From assembly GCA_016788635.1 (NCBI GenBank), contig JAEUSU010000007.1:95870-159869 (forward strand): a stretch of 64,000 nucleotides of DNA. The letters run 5' to 3'. Source of the DNA: Flavobacteriales bacterium (GTDB lineage: Bacteria; Bacteroidota; Bacteroidia; Flavobacteriales_F; PHOS-HE28). Made by a program: the position numbers and the translations under genes. Positions 6,337-16,200 of the stretch are shown here, piece by piece; positions within the stretch are counted from its first letter, which is position 1, and each line of letters begins with the position of its first letter. The notes beneath the pieces are model-generated. The model was not told the origin of the DNA. It ran no database searches and was given only the letters and a program-made list of their open reading frames with translations.

Positions 6337-9141
6337 ATGGACAAACATTCCTACCTGAGCAACGCCGACGGCGCCTCGCTCGACGCCCTCTACCAGCAGT
6401 ACCTCAACGACCCCGCCTCGGTGGAAGCCGGTTGGGCCCGCTTCTTCGAGGGTTTCGAACTGGCCCGCACACAATACGATGTGCTACCCGGCGCCCAGGG
6501 TACCACCAGTGGCGCCGGCAGCGAGCACCTGCGCAAGGAGTTCAAGGTGCTGGACCTGATCAGCGGCTACCGCACCCGCGGCCACTTCTTCACGCCCACC
6601 AACCCGGTGCGCGAGCGCCGCAAGTACACCCCCACGCTGGACCTGGGGACTTTCGGGCTTGGCGATGGTGACCTCGACACCGTGTTCGAGGCGGGCAACG
6701 AGGTGGGCATGGGCCCCGCCAAGCTGCGCGACATCGTGGCCCTGCTGAAGCAGACCTATTGCCGCAGCATCGGGGTGGAGTACCGCTACATCCGCCAGCC
6801 CGAGAAGGTGATGTGGCTGCAGCAGCGCATGGAGCGCGTGCGCAACACCCCCACCTTCGACCTGGAGGACAAGAAGGAGTTCCTTTTCAAGCTGAACCAG
6901 GCCGTGGTCTTCGAGAAATTCCTCGGCAAGAAGTTCATCGGCCAGAAACGCTTCAGCATTGAAGGCGTGGAGACCCTGATCCCCGCGCTGGATTGGATCA
7001 TCGAGCACGGCGCCAGGGCGCACGACATCAGGGACGTGGTGATCGGCATGGCCCACCGGGGCCGCTTGAACGTGCTGGCCAATACGCTGAACAAGACCTA
7101 CGACCAGCTCTTCGCCGAGTTCGAGGGGCGCGACTATGAGGACGCACTGGTGGAGGGCGATGTGAAGTACCACATGGGCTACAACAGCCGTGTGAAGACC
7201 GACAGCGGCAAGGAGGTGGTGCTGACGCTGAGCCCCAACCCGAGCCACCTGGAGAGCGTGGGCCCCGTGGTGCAGGGCCTGGCACGTGCCATCATCGAGC
7301 GCGAGCATGGTTTCGACACACGCAAGGCCGTTCCGGTGATCATTCATGGCGACGCGGCCATCGCCGGGCAGGGCGTGGTGTACGAGGTGGTGCAGATGGC
7401 CGGCCTGAAAGCCTACACCACCGGAGGCACCCTGCACATCGTGACCAACAACCAGGTGGGCTTCACCACCAACTACATCGATGGCCGCACCAGCATCTAT
7501 TGCACCGATGTGGCCAAGGTGACCCAATGCCCCATCTTCCACGTGAACGCGGACGATGTGGAGGCCGTGGCCTACACCATCCAGCTGGCGTTGGACTACC
7601 GGCAGGAGTTCGGGCAGGACGTGTTCATTGACCTGCTCGGTTACCGCCGCCACGGCCACAACGAGGGGGACGAACCCAAGTTCACGCAGCCGGTGCTGTA
7701 CAAGGCCATCGCCACCCACCCCGACCCGCGGGAGATCTACATGACCAAACTGCTTGAAAGCGGTGTGGCCCAGGCGCGGGAGCTGGCGAAGGAGATGGAA
7801 CAGCAGTTCCAGGACATGTTGCAGGCCCGGCTCGATGATGCCAGGCAGATCGAGAAGAGCAAGATCACACCCTTCCTCGCGCACCGGTGGAAAGGCTTCG
7901 AGCGGCCGGACATCAGCGCCTTCGACGAGAGTCCCGAGACCGGCGTGGCGAAGAAGACCTTGAAGCACATCGGCGCGAAGCTGTGCGAGGTGCCAGCGGA
8001 CAAGAAGTTCTTCAGCAAGTTGGAGCGCATCCTGAAGGACCGCGCCCGCATGATGGAGGAGGAGAAGCTGGACTGGGCCATGGGCGAGTTGCTCGCGTAT
8101 GGCAGCCTGGCGATGGAGGGGCACCCCATGCGCCTCACCGGACAGGACGTGGAGCGCGGCACCTTCAGCCACCGACATGCCGTGGTGAAGGTGGAGGACA
8201 GCGAGGAGGAGTACATGCACCTGCAGCACCTGAGCAAGGAGCAGGGGCTGATCGAGATCTACAACAGCCTGCTGAGCGAGTATGCCGTGATGGGCTTTGA
8301 GTATGGCTACGCCTTCTACGAGCCCCACGCGTTGCAATTGTGGGAGGCGCAATTCGGCGACTTTGTCAACGGCGCGCAGATCATCCTGGACCAGTACCTG
8401 TGCGCGGCCGAGGAGAAGTGGAACGCCATGAACGGCCTGGTGCTGCTGCTGCCGCATGGCTACGAGGGGCAGGGCGCCGAGCACAGCAGCGCGCGCATGG
8501 AACGCTTCCTGGCCACCGCCGCCGATGGTAACATGCAACTGGTGAACTGCACCACGCCGGCCAATTTCTTCCACGTGTTGCGCCGCCAGCTGGCGCGCAA
8601 CTTCCGCAAGCCGCTGGTGGTGTTCACCCCCAAGAGCCTGCTGCGCCACCCACGTTGCACGAGCACGCTGGATGAGCTTGCCAGGGGCCGCTTCCGCGAG
8701 ACCATCGACGATGCGAAGGCCGATCCGAAGAAGGTGACGAGCGTGATCCTCTGCCAGGGCAAGATCTATTACGAGCTGCTGGAGAAGCAGGAGGAGTTGG
8801 GTGCGGAGGACACCGCCATCGTGCGCGTGGAGCAGCTGCACCCGCTTCCAGAGAAGCAGCTGGCCGCCATCCTGAAGCGATACACCAACGCCACGCGCTG
8901 GCTGTGGGTGCAGGAGGAGCCCGCCAACATGGGCGCCTGGATGTACATGCAGATGAACTTCACCGAGCACCCCGTGCTGGGTACCTACAAGCTCACCCGC
9001 GTGAGCCGCGAAGCCAGCGGCGCGCCGGCAACGGGCAGCAGTGTGCGCCACGCCTTGCAGCAGAAGGCCATCATTGAGCAGGCCTTCGCCGGACGCGTGG
9101 CGAACGGCGCGCGACCAACAGGGGCCAAGGCACGCGCCTGA
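6337..9141 (+). CDS. sucA: 2-oxoglutarate dehydrogenase E1 component
   Basis: 934 residues, the normal E1 length. It decarboxylates 2-oxoglutarate with thiamine diphosphate and passes the succinyl group to the lipoyl arm of E2 in the TCA cycle. The N-terminus (LDALYQQYLNDPASVEAGWA) is the E2-binding/start region of the family. The central part has IGMAHRGRLNVLANTLNK, HGDAAIAGQGVVYE and VTNNQVGFTT, and YRRHGHNEGDEPKFTQP carries the ThDP/Mg site. The C-terminal transketolase-like half has LLPHGYEGQGAEHSSARMER. The start at 6337 is favoured by homology and by the promoter box just upstream. sucB follows after 42 bases, so the two form an operon. E3 is not in the window. Confidence 0.98.
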   Translation: MDKHSYLSNADGASLDALYQQYLNDPASVEAGWARFFEGFELARTQYDVLPGAQGTTSGAGSEHLRKEFKVLDLISGYRTRGHFFTPTNPVRERRKYTPTLDLGTFGLGDGDLDTVFEAGNEVGMGPAKLRDIVALLKQTYCRSIGVEYRYIRQPEKVMWLQQRMERVRNTPTFDLEDKKEFLFKLNQAVVFEKFLGKKFIGQKRFSIEGVETLIPALDWIIEHGARAHDIRDVVIGMAHRGRLNVLANTLNKTYDQLFAEFEGRDYEDALVEGDVKYHMGYNSRVKTDSGKEVVLTLSPNPSHLESVGPVVQGLARAIIEREHGFDTRKAVPVIIHGDAAIAGQGVVYEVVQMAGLKAYTTGGTLHIVTNNQVGFTTNYIDGRTSIYCTDVAKVTQCPIFHVNADDVEAVAYTIQLALDYRQEFGQDVFIDLLGYRRHGHNEGDEPKFTQPVLYKAIATHPDPREIYMTKLLESGVAQARELAKEMEQQFQDMLQARLDDARQIEKSKITPFLAHRWKGFERPDISAFDESPETGVAKKTLKHIGAKLCEVPADKKFFSKLERILKDRARMMEEEKLDWAMGELLAYGSLAMEGHPMRLTGQDVERGTFSHRHAVVKVEDSEEEYMHLQHLSKEQGLIEIYNSLLSEYAVMGFEYGYAFYEPHALQLWEAQFGDFVNGAQIILDQYLCAAEEKWNAMNGLVLLLPHGYEGQGAEHSSARMERFLATAADGNMQLVNCTTPANFFHVLRRQLARNFRKPLVVFTPKSLLRHPRCTSTLDELARGRFRETIDDAKADPKKVTSVILCQGKIYYELLEKQEELGAEDTAIVRVEQLHPLPEKQLAAILKRYTNATRWLWVQEEPANMGAWMYMQMNFTEHPVLGTYKLTRVSREASGAPATGSSVRHALQQKAIIEQAFAGRVANGARPTGAKARA

Positions 9142-9183
9142 CCGCAACCTTCAACATCCATCTACCAACCGCCTCAACCTTCC

Positions 9184-10431
9184 ATGGCGACCATCGATAT
9201 CAAAGTCCCCTCACCCGGTGAAAGCATCAGTGAGGTCCGCATTGCGCAATGGCTCGTGAAGAGCGGTGACACGGTGGAGAAGGACCAGGTGATCGCCGAG
9301 ATCGACAGCGACAAGGCCACCTTGGAACTGAGCGCGGAGGCCGAAGGCCGGATCGAACTGGTGGCCGCTGCCGATGCCACGGTGAACGTGGGCGATGTGG
9401 TGGCGCGGATCGATACCAGCGTGAAGGCGGAGAAGAAGGCGGCTGCGAAGAGCGGTGAGAACGGGAAGAGCGGTGAGAAGGTGAAGGAGCCCGCCTACGC
9501 TGAAGCTCCGGCGGGCAAGGAAAAGGTGGCGGTGGTCGCCAGTGCGACGCCGGTGGCCAAGGCCATGATCACCGATCGTGGGCTGGACGCCAGCAAGGTG
9601 AAGGGCAGCGGTCCCAACGGGCGCATCACCAAGAGCGACGTGGAGGCCTACATCGCCGGTGGAGTGGAGACGCCCACGTTGATGAGCGGGTGGGGCGGCT
9701 CACGCGAGCAGAGCCGCAACAGGATGAGCACCCTGCGCAAGAAGGTGGCCGAGCGCCTGGTGAGCGTGAAGAACCAGACCGCGATGCTCACCACCTTCAA
9801 CGAGGTGGACATGGCACCGGTGATGGAGTTGCGCAACAGGTACAAGGACAAGTTCAAGGAGGCCCACGGCGTGAACCTCGGCTTCATGAGCTTCTTCACC
9901 AAGGCGGTGACCGAGGCCCTGCGCCAGTTCCCCGCCGTGAACGCGCAGATCGATGGCGATGAGATGGTGATGCACGACTACGCCGACATTGGCATTGCCG
10001 TGAGCTCACCGAAAGGACTGATGGTGCCCGTGTTGCGGAATGCCGAGCGCATGAGCCTGGCGGAGATCGAAGCGAAGGTCAAGGAGCTCGCCATCAAAGC
10101 GCGCGATGGCAAGCTGAGCATTGATGAAATGACCGGGGGCACCTTCACCATCACCAACGGAGGCGTGTTCGGCAGCATGCTCAGCACACCCATCCTCAAC
10201 CCACCGCAAAGCGCCATCCTGGGCATGCACAACATCGTGGAGAGGCCCGTGGCCGTGAACGGCCAGGTGGTCATCCGCCCCATCATGTACGTGGCGCTCA
10301 GCTACGACCACCGCATCATTGACGGCAAGGAGAGCGTGAGCTTCCTGATGGCTGTGAAGCAGATGATCGAAAGTCCGGACAAGATGGTCTTTGGCGGGAA
10401 GGATCCCGGAGAAGTGTTGTTGGGGCTGTAG
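9184..10431 (+). CDS. sucB: 2-oxoglutarate dehydrogenase E2, dihydrolipoyl succinyltransferase
   Basis: 415 residues. Residues 1-80 are a lipoyl domain with the modified lysine in [11 protein letters not shown] (Lys44). A Lys/Ala/Glu-rich linker follows (about 81-118), then a peripheral E1/E3-binding domain (about 120-160, [19 protein letters not shown]) and the trimeric catalytic domain with [11 protein letters not shown] (His376, Asp380). It transfers succinyl from lipoate to CoA. The sequence [16 protein letters not shown] is typical of 2-oxoglutarate rather than pyruvate E2. The linker contains a 26-base imperfect palindrome, annotated separately. It is co-transcribed with sucA. Confidence 0.97.
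   Translation: MATIDIKVPSPGESISEVRIAQWLVKSGDTVEKDQVIAEIDSDKATLELSAEAEGRIELVAAADATVNVGDVVARIDTSVKAEKKAAAKSGENGKSGEKVKEPAYAEAPAGKEKVAVVASATPVAKAMITDRGLDASKVKGSGPNGRITKSDVEAYIAGGVETPTLMSGWGGSREQSRNRMSTLRKKVAERLVSVKNQTAMLTTFNEVDMAPVMELRNRYKDKFKEAHGVNLGFMSFFTKAVTEALRQFPAVNAQIDGDEMVMHDYADIGIAVSSPKGLMVPVLRNAERMSLAEIEAKVKELAIKARDGKLSIDEMTGGTFTITNGGVFGSMLSTPILNPPQSAILGMHNIVERPVAVNGQVVIRPIMYVALSYDHRIIDGKESVSFLMAVKQMIESPDKMVFGGKDPGEVLLGL
9490..9515. repeat. Palindromic insert within the sucB linker
   Basis: CCCGCC (9490-9495) pairs with GGCGGG (9510-9515), with further GCT/AGC pairing inside. It encodes PAYAEAPAG in frame. It resembles short palindromic elements that insert in frame into linkers in some genomes. 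One copy only is seen here. Confidence 0.45.
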
Positions 10432-10463
10432 TCCCACGGGTGCTTCACCCACGGGCGCTGCGA

Positions 10464-12356
10464 TCACTTCGTCACCACAAGCCGCTTCTTCACCACATCG
10501 TAGGTGGTGACCACCAGCACGGTGTACGTGCCGCTGGGCACATGGCGCAGATCGATCCGGCTGGTCTGTCCATCATGCAGGACCGGAGCGGCCATCAACC
10601 GGCCCAGGTCGTCGAAGAGCCGGATGGCCTGGACATCGCGCGGGTCCCTGCACACCACGTTCACCACCGAGCTGGCCGGACTGGGGTAGAGGAAGAGGTC
10701 GTCCGCAGCCTCAAGGAGCACCGGTACTGACGGACCGTATGAGCTGTCCCCGTTCAGGTCCGTCTGTCGCAGCCGGTAGTAGGACAGTCCAGCAAGTGGC
10801 GTGGGGTCATATTCCACGTAGTGCCGCACGGTGTTGCTATTCCCCGCGCCGTTCACGCGCAGCAGATCGGACCAGTCGTGCGTATCCGCGCTGCGTTGCA
10901 CCATGAAGTGATCATTGTCCCGCTCACTCGCAGTGGACCATTCGATGCGTACGCTTCCATCGAAGGCGGGCGAGGCATTGAAGTGGAGCAGCTCGATGGG
11001 CAGTGGCGTGGCCGCGATGTCCGTGGTGCCCAAGGTGAAGTACACACCGTCCGTGAGGGCGGTCACGCCATTAAAATAGTAGAGGCCACCAAGGAGCGCA
11101 GGTGGACCGATCGGCGTTTCATCGGCGAAGACCCCATCCGCATCGGTATCCACCAGCAACCTGATGTGGTTGATGTTGCCGATCACAAAGCCGGTGAGGT
11201 CGAAGCCGATATTGACCGCCCCCACATCCACGGGGTTCCCGGCGGTATCCTTTTCGCTCACCGCCCAGGTGCGGAACCAGCGGCCTTGAAGTCCGGGTGG
11301 ATAGTCGGTGCTGCCCCAAGTGCCGAGGATGTCATTGTTGTGACCCCACATGAGGAACTCGTTGTTGCCCAATCCGGTGGACCCGTTGATCCTGACGATC
11401 CCGGTCCCGCGGGCATCCGTATGGGTGTTGAGGGCATCCAATCGCCCAATGCCAGCCGCTTCATGGTCATGATCGATGGAAGGGTCGTCCATCCGGTACA
11501 CATCCGCCCCGTTCAAGGCGAGCCCGTATTTCGCCGCCAGGTAATTGTTGATGATGATGCGCTGCGCGTTGTTCACATTGTAGTTGTACAGGATCACCTC
11601 GTTGATGTACCCGTTGAACCGGGGTGTCTCGAAGTCCGTGGCGCCGCGTAGCGATCCGATGTACAGATTGGCCGTGGTGGATGGAACGGTGGTGTTGGCG
11701 TTGGACCGGTTGCCGCGCTGCAGGTTGGCATTGAACAAACGCATGCGGTTGCTGGTGGGCGAGGCTGCGCCATTGAAGGAGGTGCTTGTCAGGTAGGTCA
11801 GGTCATTGTCGTATCGATCGGTGCTCTGAAGCCGTTCACTCGTGTTCCCCACGTCGAATTGTTGCGCAGCAGCCACGTTGTTCGTGAAGCTCTCCAGGAA
11901 CCAGGCATAGCCATAGTTGGAATTGGGCGCGTCCCGTTTGGAAAGGATGCCGCGTGGCACCTCTTCATCGATCCCCGTGTTCATGCGCCAAACGGCGAAT
12001 GCGGTCAGGGCGGCCATGCCTTCCAAGGATGCATGATCGGTAACGACCATCCAGTCCGGGTTGGTCGTGCTGTTATCGAACAGGATCGCGGGGTAACCGT
12101 TCTGGAAGCCAGCAGCAAAAGAAGGCCGCAAGGCAATGGTACCTTGATTGGCGTGGTTGTTCCGGCCGGATTGATCGGCCCACTGGCTCACCAACCCCAG
12201 GTTGAGCGTGATGCCTCGATTGGCATCGAGCCAGAGCACGTTGTTGCCCGCTGGCCCCGTGGTGCCCACGCCTCCCGGTCCTGCTTGCGCACAGAGAAGT
12301 AAGGGGAAGCCCCAAAGGGCAATGGCAGGCGCGAACCTGTGGAATGGATAGGCCAC
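10464..12356 (-). CDS. Secreted LamG-like protein with T9SS type A sorting domain
   Basis: 630 residues with an N-terminal signal peptide ending near LLLCAQ. The first half has a concanavalin/LamG-like fold signature (VLWLDANRGI, VSQWADQSGRNNHANQ, FNGYINEVILYNYNVN, YLAAKYGLALNG). A middle domain (GNNEFLMWGHNNDILGT, RWFRTWAVSEKDTAG) commonly follows it in Bacteroidota surface proteins. Next comes a beta-sandwich (VRIEWSTASERDNDHFMVQR, LSYYRLRQTDLNG), then the type A sorting domain (LFLYPSPASSVVNV, VPSGTYTVLVVTT). It is probably a surface or released adhesin or glycan-binding protein. It is convergent with sucB, 32 bases away. Confidence 0.85.
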   Translation of the reverse strand: MAYPFHRFAPAIALWGFPLLLCAQAGPGGVGTTGPAGNNVLWLDANRGITLNLGLVSQWADQSGRNNHANQGTIALRPSFAAGFQNGYPAILFDNSTTNPDWMVVTDHASLEGMAALTAFAVWRMNTGIDEEVPRGILSKRDAPNSNYGYAWFLESFTNNVAAAQQFDVGNTSERLQSTDRYDNDLTYLTSTSFNGAASPTSNRMRLFNANLQRGNRSNANTTVPSTTANLYIGSLRGATDFETPRFNGYINEVILYNYNVNNAQRIIINNYLAAKYGLALNGADVYRMDDPSIDHDHEAAGIGRLDALNTHTDARGTGIVRINGSTGLGNNEFLMWGHNNDILGTWGSTDYPPGLQGRWFRTWAVSEKDTAGNPVDVGAVNIGFDLTGFVIGNINHIRLLVDTDADGVFADETPIGPPALLGGLYYFNGVTALTDGVYFTLGTTDIAATPLPIELLHFNASPAFDGSVRIEWSTASERDNDHFMVQRSADTHDWSDLLRVNGAGNSNTVRHYVEYDPTPLAGLSYYRLRQTDLNGDSSYGPSVPVLLEAADDLFLYPSPASSVVNVVCRDPRDVQAIRLFDDLGRLMAAPVLHDGQTSRIDLRHVPSGTYTVLVVTTYDVVKKRLVVTK

Positions 12357-12546
12357 GGCGCGGCGTTGAACGGGTCATCCCTGTTCACAGTTACAAGTTG
12401 GAACCCAGCGCCAAAGACGGTCAAGCTCCCACGGGGGGCTGAATGAACCCCGATGAGTGTAGCGTCGCCCCCACCACAGGGCAGGACAAGGCCGGGACAG
12501 GTCCGCGACCCGTCCCGGCATCCGTGCGCTTCACGCAGCGCTCTGC

Positions 12547-12975
12547 TCAGGCCGCCGCTTTGGCGCCGCGTCCGAGCATGAAGCCAGCGGCTGCTCCCAC
12601 AGCACCGCCCCAGAGCGCGTTCACCAGGATGTCCACGATCACTGCGGTGGGGTCCTGGAACATGTTCATCATGGCCAGGAACATGATGTCCACATTGGCA
12701 TAGAAAAGTGCACTGATGATGGCTCCCGTGGTGAATCCGGCCGCAAGGGTGCCGACCCCCATGCGCGAGCAACACCACGTGATGAGGATGGCGAAGAGCA
12801 GGTTGCCCAGGTAGATGAGCCCGATGTTCATCTCGTCCTCGCTCTTCATGAGCCCTTCATAGTGCACCATGCTTGACTCATAATATCCGGCCAGCGCGAT
12901 CCCGAAGAGCAGCCATCCCAGCAGAAAGGCAACGACACTTGCGGCCAATGCGGCCAGCAGCATGTTCTTGTTCAT
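12547..12975 (-). CDS. Small four-helix membrane protein (DUF1761-like topology)
   Basis: 142 residues with four hydrophobic helices at roughly 7-30 (LAASVVAFLLGWLLFGIALA), 52-70 (GLIYLGNLLFAILITW), 76-98 and 112-138 (ALWGGAVGAAAGFMLG). No signal peptide cleavage is evident, so it is probably an inner-membrane protein. Overall layout resembles the DUF1761 family, but I see no decisive motif. It is monocistronic. The 190 bases between its stop and the next minus-strand start at 12356 show no gene. Confidence 0.6.
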   Translation of the reverse strand: MNKNMLLAALAASVVAFLLGWLLFGIALAGYYESSMVHYEGLMKSEDEMNIGLIYLGNLLFAILITWCCSRMGVGTLAAGFTTGAIISALFYANVDIMFLAMMNMFQDPTAVIVDILVNALWGGAVGAAAGFMLGRGAKAAA

Positions 12976-13160
12976 GATGATCCGGTGTTGGTGAATGTGA
13001 ATGGACGATCGAAGCTAGGTCCCAGGGTCTGGGGGATCGGATCGGCACATATCCAGTTGTACACCATGTGCGGAGCATAACGGTGAGGATATGACAGGGC
13101 CCACATCTGCGTGTTGACAACTGCGAAGCGCCCGGGTACAGGCCCCCCGGCATGCCCGGC

Positions 13161-13168
13161 TAGGTTTG
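13161..13168 (+). promoter_or_regulatory. Putative -7 box TAGGTTTG for giant protein 1
   Basis: TAGGTTTG matches TAnnTTTG and lies 126 bases upstream of the ATG at 13295. It sits in the otherwise empty 319-base gap 12976-13294, in which I see no gene. No convincing -33 element. Confidence 0.35.
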
Positions 13169-13294
13169 TCCGGCACCTGTCCGCGCCATTGTACATGTAG
13201 GAACATGGACCAGGACGCGATGACCCCGTCGCGTATGGGTCCGGATATGAAGTCATGTGCAATGTCCTTGCAGGTAGCCCCAACCCGGAGGTAC

Positions 13295-16200
13295 ATGGCA
13301 GAACAGCGACGCCCCCTTTTCCTTGCTCCGGCCCTCACGGCCATTTTCCGACCTCTGTTCCGATCGCTTGCTCCCCTTGCATTGGCTGTGCTGTGCCTGC
13401 CCCATGAGGCGCGGGCCACACATGCGATGGGGGGTGAGCTGACCTACCAGTGCATCGGACCGAACCAGTACAAGGTGATCCTGAACTTCTACCGGGATTG
13501 CAACGGCGTGGCCGCACCAACGAACTGCTCCAATGGTCTTCAGTTCCGGGTGCAGAACACCGCGTGCGGTGCGAACTTCACCGATTGCCTTGCGCTGGAG
13601 AGCGTGCAGGTGATCACACCGATCTGCCCCACGGAGGTCGATCGTTGTGTGAGCGCCTCAGGGACCTACGGTGTGGAACGGTACACCTTCAGCAAGATCG
13701 TGAACCTGAACGCCTGGGCGGGTTGCGGTACGAACTGGATCATCTCCTGGGAATTGTGCTGCCGGAACAACTCGATCACCTCCCTGCAGAACCCGGGCAA
13801 CCAGCGGCTCTATCTGGATGCCCGGTTGAACAATACCCTCACACCGTGCAATACCTCGCCCACCTTCCTGAACAGCCCCACGCCGTTCTATTGCCTTGGG
13901 CAGCCCATCTCCTACAATCCGGGCGCCTTCGATCCGGATGGTGATTCGCTCGACTTCGCGCTGATCAATGCGCGCGGATTGAACGGAGCGAACCTGACAT
14001 ACAGCGCCGGGTACAGTGCGGTCCAGCCCATTGCCAACAGCGGCGGTGCGAATGCCGTGGTCATGAACCCGGCCACGGGAACCTTGACCTGCACACCCAG
14101 CATCCAGCAAGTGGCCGTGGTAAGCTACCGCGTGCGGGAGTACCGCAACGGTGTGCTCATCGGTGAAGTGGTGCGCGACATCCAGTTCGTGATCCGGCCT
14201 TGTCCGTCCAACGCGCAGCCTTCGGCCACGGGCATCAACGGCACATCAAATTTCTCCGCGCAGGTGTGCGCGGGCCAGCCGATCAGCTTCACCATTAACA
14301 GCAGCGATCCCAACGCCGGGCAGATCGTGACCATGACCTGGAACAATGGTATCCCGGGGGCCAGCTTCAGCGCCAGCGGATCGCCGTTCCCCACGGGCAC
14401 CTTCACATGGACGCCCACGGTGGCGGACATCGGCAACAATACGTTCGCCGTGACCGTGGCGGACAATGCCTGTCCGCTGGTGGGCACCAACACCTTTGGT
14501 TACTCCATTCTGGTCACACCCCCGTTCACACCGGCCTACGCCGGGGTGAACCAGCAGGTATGCGGCGGCAGTGTGAACATGACCGCGATCCTGCCCTTCC
14601 CCGGACTGGTCGGCACATGGTCCGTGGTGAGCGGCACAGGCACGTTCGCGAACGTGAACGATCAGTCCACAACGGTAACAGGGCTTTCCACGGGCACCAA
14701 CGTGTTCCAGTGGAACGTGAACTACCAGACCTGCGGTGTGGCCACCGCGCAGGTGACCATCACCAGTTTCAACCCTGCACAGCCGGCAGCGAACGCAGGG
14801 CCGGACCAGTCGTTCTGTTCACCCACCAGCAGTGCCACACTGGCGGCGAACACGGCGGCCTTCCCGGCGACCGGCACATGGGCATTGGTAAGCGGTTCGG
14901 GTACCATCACCAGTCCCAATTCACCCACCAGTTCGGTGACCGGCCTGGGCATTGGGGTGAACCGATTCAGATGGACCATCAACAACGGCCCGTGCGGACC
15001 ACCCACTTCGGACGAGGTGGACATCATCGTGTTCAACAACGCACAGCCAGCTGCGAATGCAGGTCCGGACCAGAGCATCTGCACACCGGCCAGTTCGGTG
15101 ACATTGAACGGCAATGCACTGCTTGGTCCGGCCACAGGCACATGGACCCTGGTGAGCGGATCGGGCCTCATCACCTCTCCCAACGCACCCTCCACCACCG
15201 TGACCGGTCTGCCGGTGGGCGTCCATACGTTCCGGTGGTCGATCAACAACAGCCCTTGTGTGCCTGGGCTGACGCAGGATGATGTGGTCATCACGGTGTT
15301 CAGTGCCACCAGCCCGAACGCGAACGCGGGGCCGAACCAGCAGGTGTGTGCCACTTCCGCATCCTTGTCGGGCAGCGTACCAACAGCACCTGCCACGGGT
15401 GCTTGGTCCTTGGTGAGCGGTGCCGGTACCATCACCTCGCCAAGCAGCCCAACCACCACGGTAACTGGCCTGGGCGTCGGCAACAACATCTTCCAATGGA
15501 CCGTGAACAACGGCCCATGCACCAATGGCATCACCACCTCGCAGGTGACGATCACACGGTTTGATGGTACTGCTCCACCTGCGAACGCAGGCCCGGACCA
15601 GAACCTGTGCGGCCCGGCAGCCAGCGCCACCATGGCCGGCAATGCACCCGTGAGCCCCGCCACGGGCACATGGACCCTGGTGAGCGGTGGCGGCACGATC
15701 ACAAGCCCCAACAGCCCCACCACACCGATCACCGGTCTTCCGGTGGGCACCAACATTTTCCGCTGGACCATCAACAACGGCCCGTGCCCTGGCTCACCAA
15801 GTCAGGATGATGTGGTGCTGACCGTGTTCAGCAATACACAGCCAGCGGCGAACGCCGGGCCCGCCCAGCAGTTATGCACCCCTCAGACCAGCACCAACCT
15901 GGCAGGCAATGCGCCCATCGCACCGGCCACAGGTCAGTGGACCGTGATCAGTGGCACGGGTGCGTTCGCGGATGCCACCAGTCCCACCACGACCGTATCC
16001 GGCTTGTCCGTGGGCAACAACGTGTTCCAATGGACCATCAACAATGGTCCATGTGCGAATCCCATCACCACCTCCCAAGTCACCGTCACATTGTTCAATT
16101 CGGCGAACCCGGTGGCGAACGCCGGACCCGATCAAGTGCTCTGCACGCCTGTGACGACGACCACCTTGACGGGCAGTTCCTTGATCGCGCCAGCCACCGG

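Noticed and set aside
6484..9147. An 887-residue minus-strand open frame opposite sucA
   Set aside because: It is His/Leu/Val-rich, has no recognisable domain, and lies wholly opposite an unmistakable sucA.
10432..10463. Terminator between sucB and the convergent T9SS cargo gene
   Set aside because: Only a five-pair stem (GGGTG/CACCC) is visible, with no T-run.
13166..13294. Upstream start for giant protein 1 at 13166
   Set aside because: It would begin inside the putative promoter box and add a polar leader before the signal peptide at 13295.
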